DNA of 64,000 nucleotides. Source: Cunninghamella blakesleeana (lineage: Eukaryota; Mucoromycota; Mucoromycetes; Mucorales; Cunninghamellaceae). A program made the position numbers and the translations under genes. The notes under the pieces were generated by a model. It was not told the origin of the DNA, did no database searches, and saw only the letters and a list, made by a program, of their open reading frames with translations. The stretch lies in NCBI GenBank assembly GCA_017871115.1, contig JAFCIZ010000001.1, positions 1,283,501 through 1,347,500 of the forward strand. Reading direction: 5' to 3'. This document shows positions 57,292-64,000 of the stretch, piece by piece; position 1 is the first letter of the stretch; each line of letters opens with the position of its first letter.

Positions 57292-58006
57292 TTTTTCTTT
57301 CCTTTTTTGGATTGGCTTTGTGCTACTGGTGCAAAAACACCAAGGTGCAAAAACACCAAGGTGCAAAAACACCAAAGGTGCAAAAACACCAAAGGTGCAA
57401 AAACACCAAAGGTGCAAAAACACCAAGGTGCTTTTGTTCCTTACCCGATCCTTATAAATTTTAATTTTTTTTTTAAATATAAATAGAACCAATTTTTCTC
57501 TCTTTCTTTCTTTTAAATTGTCAAATTTTTATAATAAATTATTATCTATTAAATAATTATTGAACTTGTCCACTTTATAAATCATATTTTATAATTTTAA
57601 CTTATTTTACTTATAACTTATTCAAATTACTGAATTTATCTATTTTTTTATAACAAACTATATCATTTTATTTTTTTATTTTATATTTATTTACTTAAAT
57701 ATATTTTTCAACAATTCAAATTTAAATTACTTTATAAATTTTCTTATTATATTTATTTTACATTGCGGTTACTGAAATCTCTCTTTAATCCTGCAATTAT
57801 ATTACACCTTTTAAAATTTTTATTTTTTTATTTCTTTATTTTTTACTTTATTTTATTTTATTTTTTTATTCCTTTATATTAAGTCGTTCTACTTATAAAA
57901 CAGGAACTGGTGCTCACTGGAATTATATTATACATATCAAATATTACTTATAATACTCATTCCTCATTTCAAAAAAAATAAATCTTAAACAAAAACCCAC
58001 ACAACA
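57270..58006 (+). repeat. 3' LTR of the young Gypsy element
   Basis: Matches the 5' LTR along its length, including the minisatellite (57331-57431), with one extra A in the run at 57971. A short G-rich tract (GTTGGGGG) directly precedes it and would serve as the polypurine tract. Confidence 0.93.
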
Positions 58007-58076
58007 ATATAAATATAACACTTATTTTATTTTAACAAAAGTAGCTCTTATCAAAAACACACAGCACTATCTACTC
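58007..58076 (+). repeat. LTR tail fragment, right side of the young Gypsy insertion
   Basis: ATATAAATATAACACTTATT followed by TAACAAAAGTAGCTCTTATC and AAAAACACACAGCA continues the LTR tail interrupted at 49584 (compare 49440-49505). Confidence 0.75.
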
Positions 58077-58179
58077 TCTAAACAACCAACGAAACCATAA
58101 CACATCTCTTACTAAAAACATAGATAGCGGTAGCCAATAAAATTATGGCCTGACGTTACACAAGAATTTGCAAGGAACT

Positions 58180-58186
58180 AAAAAAA
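58180..58186 (-). terminator. RNA polymerase III terminator of tRNA-His
   Basis: Seven Ts on the transcribed minus strand, 4 nt past the tRNA 3' end. Confidence 0.8.
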
Positions 58187-58190
58187 GAGA

Positions 58191-58261
58191 TGCTGGGACT
58201 GAGAATCGAACTCAGATCAGTGCGGCCACAACGCAATGTACTGCCATTATACTATCCCAGC
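58191..58261 (-). tRNA. tRNA-His (anticodon GTG), intronless
   Basis: The minus strand folds as a 71-nt cloverleaf. The acceptor stem is GCTGGGA/TCCCAGC with discriminator A, the T arm is CTGAG-TTCGATT-CTCAG, and the anticodon loop is TTGTGGC with GTG at positions 34-36. One anticodon-stem pair (27-43) is imperfect. The G at -1 and CCA are not encoded, as usual. It lies 115 bp to the right of the LTR nest, which is on its downstream (3') side. Confidence 0.92.
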
Positions 58262-58593
58262 GAATTCCTGAACATGAAATTTTTTTTAATTATTTGAACA
58301 TAATTTCATAAAAATAAATTCTATTTTGTATTTGGTTCACTTTTTAAATTTATATCGAAAAAAAAAATATAGAAGAATTTTATAATAAATGGTAATTTAT
58401 ATTAATATGGATGGTAATTACGATAATAAAAATTGCAGGATTGTTTAAAGTGAGAAGGAAAAAATGGCTGTGTTTTAAAATTTGATCAGAAAAAATATAT
58501 TTTAAAAAAAATTAAATTTTTTTATTTTCTTAACTTTTTCTTTTAAATAATTATTTTTACTTGTATGAGTTATATCTATTAAAAATTAAACTA
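58262..58593. other. Intergenic region upstream of tRNA-His and EME1
   Basis: AT-rich 332 bp shared between divergent genes. It contains a T/A-rich stretch at 58495-58550. No specific element recognised. Confidence 0.5.
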
Positions 58594-59239
58594 ATGGATT
58601 TGGATATTGAATATATGGCAAATCAAGTTAAAGAAATATACCCAGAAAAGGAAATACAAGATGTAGTAATTGATCTACAGTTTACAAAAAATATTCAATC
58701 AACTTTAACTAGAATAAAAAATGGACAAGTAATAACGAATAATAAAATATGACTTGACACGACCTCAATTTTTATTCACATTATTATCATAATTCACATT
58801 GTTATTATTTAGTTCCTAAAAAGCACTATTAGGGATCCCTCGAAAACTTTTATTATACTAGATTCCGATGAAGAAGGCGATTCAATAGATGCTTGTACTT
58901 CTGGCCAAAGAATTGAAAAAGAAAAAGATAATAAATCAATTAATCCAACTGAAAAGTAAAAAAGAGTAAACCAATATATCATATACTTTATAAATAGATA
59001 GTAGCAATAGAAATAGTAATAAAAATCAGTATTAATATTGGTTATTTTCTATTTCTATTTTTATTTTTAATAGCCCTTCATCGCCATATTTTATTTTATC
59101 TTCACCTTCCATCTCTTCACAACAACTAGATAACAACGACAGTGGTAATAATACACTTTTTTCAAGAACACCATCATCTGAAGCACAATTATATGAAGAA
59201 ATATCATCCTTTGCAGAAAATTACTCACCTTCGTGGTCA

Positions 59240-59274
<35 letters not shown>

Positions 59275-59531
59275 TATTTATTCAATTACGTCAAAAGAAT
59301 CTTCTTCTAAATCACTATACAATAATAATTATGAAAATCACATTACTAACAGTAAGAATAGCAATAATAATAAAAATTATAACAATAATTCTGATTCGGA
59401 CGATTCTTTATTATCAATGGGCGATTTAATATCTCAAATTAGTACGCAGTATGGAAAAGAAAAAAAACAAAAATCGTCTTCAAAAGGAAAACAAAGACAA
59501 GAGCTATCTATTTCACTGATAGATAGTAGCA

Positions 59532-59578
<47 letters not shown>

Positions 59579-61110
59579 ATATTGCTTCCTTTGGATCTAC
59601 TCAGGGATTGGGAAAGTGATTCCAGTATTACAAACTCACAATCAACAAAAAAAATTAAAGTAATTATATAAGTATATATTTTGATAGTAATAGCAATAAT
59701 ATTTAAAAGTTACATATAAAGTTTATTAATATATTTTATTTTGATTATTTTAGAATTCAAAAAAATCAGATAAAGAATCACAATCCATACAAAAGAACCT
59801 TACACAACAAGAAAAGTTAAAAGCTAAACGATTAAAAGAATTAGAAAAAGAACATAAACGGGTCGAAAAAGAAAAAGAAAAGCAGTTAAAAGAATTGGAA
59901 AAGGAACAAAAACGTATCGAGAAAGAAAAGGAAAAGCGAATTCAACAAGTCAACCGATTAAAATTGGATAGGCTTGAAATTATTAAAGAGATGATTGTAG
60001 TGATTCATGATCCAATTTTTCTTCAAAGTAACCACGGTCAACTTTTAGTAGCAGCATTAAAAGAGAAAGAAGTACAATCTAAATTAATTCCATCTACTAT
60101 ATCACCATTGCATAAAAATATCACTTTAAAATGGCAAAGGAAAACCAAAGCAACATGGAGCAAATCAAAACAGCAATTCATCCCCTTCGAAGATGGTCAA
60201 GAACGTATTCAAGATGAACGGTCATTATTAATATTTTTAAAAGTGGAAAAATTTATTGAAATAGTAGGAGAAAATGATTTGGATACATGGATAAATGGTA
60301 TAAAGAAGTCAATTGGAGAAAATAATGATCATGATCAACATCAAATATTTTTAATGATTGAAGGATTAGAAAAATTTTATAGAAAAAAAATAAACTGGCA
60401 AAGGAGAAATTTCGCTAGTAGAGTGTTAGGGAATATGAATGAAGTAACTAATCCTAAAAATACAGATACAGATAGTAATAATGGAAATAGTGGCAGTGAC
60501 AATCAGCAATCATCAACAAATTCAAAGAAAAGAAAACGAAGTAATAAGAATAATCAAACGTATTCTTTATTGGAAAGTGGGCCAACGCGTGCTGAACTGG
60601 AAGAAACACTTACCTATTTGCAAGTAATGAAGGATATAAGGTTAATCATATCTTCAAATGAAGAAGATTCTATAGATTGGATGATTTCGTTAACAGCAGA
60701 TTTAGCAAGATCAATATATTAGTGAGTAGAATTCTATATGTGATATATATAAATCATTGTATTATTATTACTATTATTAACCAATACATATTATCATTAT
60801 TATTATTACTTTGATAGTAATATTACGACAGCTGATTTTTATAAATCACAAGCACCTGCAAAAACTGGTGTTGAACCTAAGGATATATGGGCAAAAATGT
60901 TACAAGAAATTCAACTATGTACTCCTGCAGTATCTGATAGTATAATTCAAGAATACCCAACGTTGATGTCTTTATATAAGCGTTATAAACAACTTGATTC
61001 AACTGAAGCTGAATATTTACTAGCAGATTTAGAGGTTATTTTTTTTTTTTATAGTCATGCTTAAAAAATATTGATAATTATAAAATATATAATAATAATT
61101 AACATACTAA

Positions 61111-61141
<31 letters not shown>

Positions 61142-61285
61142 TTTTATATTAATATATATATATATATATTAATTCAGGTTGAAAGAAGTGTCATATCGAA
61201 TAGGGATAGAACAATTAATAAATCTATGTCTAAAAAAATCCATAAAATATTTACATCAGACGATCCTACAGATATAATTGCTTAG
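58594..61285 (+). CDS. EME1: Structure-specific endonuclease subunit EME1
   Basis: Six exons (58594-58728, 58813-58955, 59074-59659, 59754-60721, 60818-61034, 61178-61285) join to an exact 718-aa frame. Eme1 is the non-catalytic partner of Mus81, cutting branched DNA at stalled forks and recombination intermediates. The N-terminal half is disordered, with the acidic motif FIILDSDEEGDSID, poly-Asn, and a run of 14 Asp. A coiled-coil region of KEKEK repeats (about 295-345) leads to the ERCC4-like domain (DRLEIIKEMIVVIHDPIF, TWSKSKQQFIPFEDG, IFLMIEGLEKFYRKKIN, SLTADLARSIYY). The C-terminal helix-hairpin-helix region is LCTPAVSDSIIQEYPTLMSL and ends MSKKIHKIFTSDD. No catalytic ERKxxxD motif, as expected for Eme1. 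Exon 5 has a weak donor (GTTATT). Confidence 0.88.
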
Positions 61286-61359
61286 TCCATCATTAATAGT
61301 GTTAAATTAGCTTTTTATCGGTATCAGTACTATTATTAATTTTATTATTATTTTATTCA

Positions 61360-61391
<32 letters not shown>

Positions 61392-61878
61392 CCAACCATA
61401 TGTACATATATATTCCTACCAATGTATCATAACTAATTTCATTGTCGTATTAAAATACATTATTCGCTTAATCATATTATAGAAAACAAATTTACAAACA
61501 GTTTTTATTTAATAACTTTACATAGGTCCACTAATAAATAAATATATATTTAAAGTTGATCATACGTATACACACAAAATAATGATCGTAATAAAAATAA
61601 TAAATAATCACAAAAGCATATTGTATATATACTTTTAACCAATAAAATCATGTGTGAACACGCAAAAAGGAATAAGTGTAGGTTTCCAGATATATCCTGG
61701 GCGACGATTAGAAATAGGTGGTGAGGGGTAAGAAGGTGAGTTAGGATTATTAGATGTTGATATAGTAAGATGTGGTGAGGGTTGAAAAGAAGATGGTAAT
61801 GATTTATTGATTAAAGGGATTGGTGTTGTGTAATTAAATTCTATATTTGATGAAGTCGGTTCATTGTCGTTGGATAAA
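61286..61878. other. Convergent intergenic region of EME1 and PEX5
   Basis: The left half is AT-rich with poly(T) at 61360-61382. The right half (61635-61878) is less AT-rich and has a Pro/Ser-rich open frame on the minus strand that overlaps the end of PEX5 in another frame. This is probably PEX5 3' UTR. Confidence 0.4.
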
Positions 61879-64000
61879 TCAAAAATCAAATTCGGATCGA
61901 AAGACATCAAGATTTCTTCTATCACATTGAACAGCTAAGTCTTCACGTTTCATCCTATATTATTATCATTTTTTTAAATATATAAGTATACGAACGCGTA
62001 TAGATTAAAATAGTAATGATAATCAGATTAATATTTTTCACTAATAACATTCATCATTCTATTACAAATTTTTTTAAATAAATAAAATAAAAAAATTATC
62101 AACTTACATAAACATGACCATACGAAGACTATCCCAAACATTTTCACTCATACCGCTTGGAACCGCCACAGGTTGGCCATTTTGGTCTAATAAAGGAGCA
62201 GAAGACTGAGTAGCCGAGTGCCCCATATCATCTTGTTGTTGTAAAGCCAAAGCAGTTAATAAGTGTTCGGCAGCTTCTTTATGTTGATTTAAATTAATAC
62301 AACTGATGGCTAAGTTATAACGAGCACGAACATAAGAAGGATTGATTTCTAAGGCATTGAAATAAGCATCAATTGCACCAGCTGTATCTTTCGAATTAGC
62401 CAAGGTAGCGCCCAATTTATTCCATAATAAATAATCATGGGGTTTACTTGCCACAGCAGCTTTAAAGCAATCAATTGCTTTATGGTATTCTTCAGAAACA
62501 TTGAATAGAATTCCAAGTCCTACTTGAACATTAGCGTCCATTTCAGCACCAGGTGAGGAACGAGCAGCATCCAAGAATAAATTGGTCACATATCCATGAC
62601 GATCATTATCCGACATCTTACCACGCATATTACTATTTTCTTTAACCAAGTGTTGGTAAGTAGGATTATTTAATAACCATTGTTCTAAACTGTCATAAGC
62701 ATCAGCGCGACAATTTTCATTGGTATAACTAACAGCAAGAGCCAACCATCCATCTAAAAGGGCAGGGTTGATTTCTACAGCTTTACGAAGAGCAGCAATT
62801 GCGGCGCCATCACGCTCATTTTCTTGTTGTTTTAATCCAAGCGCTTGCCAAGCTTCTGCGTTATTTGTTTCAAGTTGAGCTTTAGCTTCCAGAGCTAATA
62901 TAGAATCGGTTAAAGAATGGTGCTGATCTTCAATATTATTTTGATGAATTAAATAGGGGTTATTAGTGGTAAAAGTGTAGGTATTATAATCAGGGTTGAG
63001 GGCTCTATAACCAGTTTCCTCTGAATTTTTAAATCGATCCCAATCTTTTTGCATACCATCCCATTCAGCATCTTGTGCATTTTTTAAATGTGCAATATTA
63101 CGTTGATATTGTTGTACCCAATCATCTAATTCTGTACCACGGCCATATAATCGCTGCATTTCTTCTTCTGATAAATCTTGCTGTTCACCATTATTTTGAA
63201 ATTGTTCTGTCCATCCACGTTCCATTTTTTTAGCAAAATCAGTAGACCACATACTACCACTTTGTTCACTTCCAGCATGAGGTATAAAATCATCTAACCA
63301 ATCTTTAGATCTAGCATCCACAGGGCCCTGTTGTTGCTGTTGTTGTTGATGTATTTGTTGACGTTGACCATTAAATTCTGTACTCCAATCCCCTGATGCA
63401 TTTTTCCCGGTCTCAACCATTTTATCCCCTTCTACGTGAACTTCACGATCACGAAGTTTTTGCATGAGACTCATGAATTGCGAATTTTTAAACTTTGGGT
63501 TATCATTAATATCAACTGAATCTAATAACATAGCCGCTGTACGTGCGAGAGCATCATTATTCGTAGCATCTTCATTAATTCCTTCTTTTTCTGCAAATTC
63601 AGTAGCCCAGTCTTCTTCTTGTGCTGCAAATTCTTTCTCCCAATTTACTTCAGTATCTATAAAATATAATGAATCATATATATAAATTAGAGTATTAATA
63701 ATATTTATATGTTCGTAAATATGAATAAAATAAAATAAAGTATAATATAATATAGCAATCATTTTACCTTGTTTTACTGCATCAAACGCACGTTCAAATG
63801 CTTGATTTTCAGTTTGAGTAATAGATAAAGGAGCAGATTGATGATGTTGCATAAACCCTTGATTAAAAGTAGTTGGCATATAACGTTGCATAGGTTGATA
63901 TCTTTGATGATGGTACATTTCCGGTTGAGCTGAAGTGGAAGGTCCAGCAATAGATTGATTATGTCTAAAAGCTCCTTCAAAATCGTCAAATTGACCTTCT
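61879..64000 (-). CDS. PEX5: Peroxisomal targeting signal 1 receptor Pex5, 5' end outside window
   Basis: Pex5 binds PTS1 (SKL-type) cargo in the cytosol and carries it to the peroxisome docking complex. Visible exons are 61879-61954 (ends RRNLDVFRSEFDF), 62108 to about 63660, and about 63770 to beyond 64000. The N-terminal part carries the WxxxF/Y motifs that bind Pex14/Pex13: WEKEF, WATEF, WSTEF, WLDDF, WSTDF, WTEQF and WVQQY, a full set. The C-terminal half has TPR repeats (EAWQALGLKQQENERDGAAI, PALLDGWLALAVSYTNENC, LLWNKLGATLANSKDTAGAI, SYVRARYNLAISCINLNQHK). The conserved NVWDSLRMVMFMMKREDLA links to the last small exon. A Gln-rich stretch near 63340 varies in length. Confidence 0.95.

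Larger units (their letters stand above)
49585..58006 (+). mobile_element. Full-length Ty3/Gypsy LTR retrotransposon
   Basis: The 5' and 3' LTRs (736 and 737 bp) appear identical except for one A in a homopolymer, so insertion is recent. ATAT flanks both sides (49581-49584 and 58007-58010). Internal order: primer-binding site, gag, protease-RT-RNase H, non-coding spacer, separate integrase ORF, spacer, extra 152-aa ORF, 3' LTR. All ORFs are open. PR-RT-RH-IN order identifies the Ty3/Gypsy class. Unusual features are the split pol, poly(A) runs after each pol ORF, and the extra ORF. Confidence 0.93.

Noticed and set aside
58141..58190. tRNA-His as the primer for the neighbouring Gypsy element
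   Set aside because: The PBS complement ends CCAGTGAGCACCA whereas this tRNA ends TCCCAGCA; they do not match.

Overview
The window looks like nuclear DNA of an AT-rich filamentous fungus, most likely an early-diverging one (Mucoromycota, Mucorales-like). The evidence is short GT-AG introns in nearly every gene, a class V type chitin synthase with a myosin-like head, fungal versions of Mtr10, Cdc40/Prp17, Gut2, Pex5 and Eme1, a nuclear tRNA-His, and DIRS-type plus Ty3/Gypsy-type retrotransposons. The phylum call is inference from gene and transposon content. Intergenic DNA is very AT-rich, full of (TA)n, (TTA)n and poly(T)-poly(A) tracts.

Region 1 (1-37900) is mostly host genes. In order: the 3'-truncated end of a NXPE/PC-esterase-like membrane protein (-); a 2 kb gene-free stretch with several stem-loops; the importin MTR10/transportin-3 (-), divergent from a four-exon chitin synthase of 2008 aa (+); a small P-loop ORF (-) beside old LTR fragments and a GC-richer island; a membrane-anchored ubiquitin protease of USP30/Ubp16 type (-); an NTF2-like gene (-); an Asn/Ser-rich orphan (-); a forkhead factor (-); CDC40/PRP17 (+); mitochondrial GUT2 (-); and a frameshifted PD-(D/E)XK nuclease-like gene (-). 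Most exon models were joined by hand, and where I checked them the reading frame closes exactly.

Region 2 (38341-58076) is a 20 kb nest of retrotransposons. Two apparently intact DIRS-like tyrosine-recombinase elements lie 5' end to 5' end (38341-42649 minus, 43520-47923 plus). Each has gag, RT/RNase H/methyltransferase-like and tyrosine recombinase ORFs, inverted terminal repeats, and an internal complementary region matching both outer ends. The second DIRS element sits inside an older LTR. Further LTR copies follow, then a nearly pristine Gypsy element (49585-58006) with 736/737 bp LTRs. It has a primer-binding site, a likely -1 frameshift between gag and pol, a separate integrase ORF, and an extra 152-aa ORF that runs into the 3' LTR. 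This Gypsy copy is itself inserted in an older LTR with an ATAT target duplication.

Region 3 (58100-64000) returns to host genes: tRNA-His(GTG) (-), the Mus81 partner EME1 (+) in six exons, and the peroxisomal import receptor PEX5 (-), whose 5' end lies beyond the window.

The strongest candidates for something undescribed are: the architecture of the Gypsy element (split pol, poly(A)-bounded ORF cassettes, extra ORF); the recombinase frame that stays open through gag and RT in both DIRS elements; swappable minisatellites at one position in the LTR family; and the structured, ORF-free stretch at about 2440-3640.
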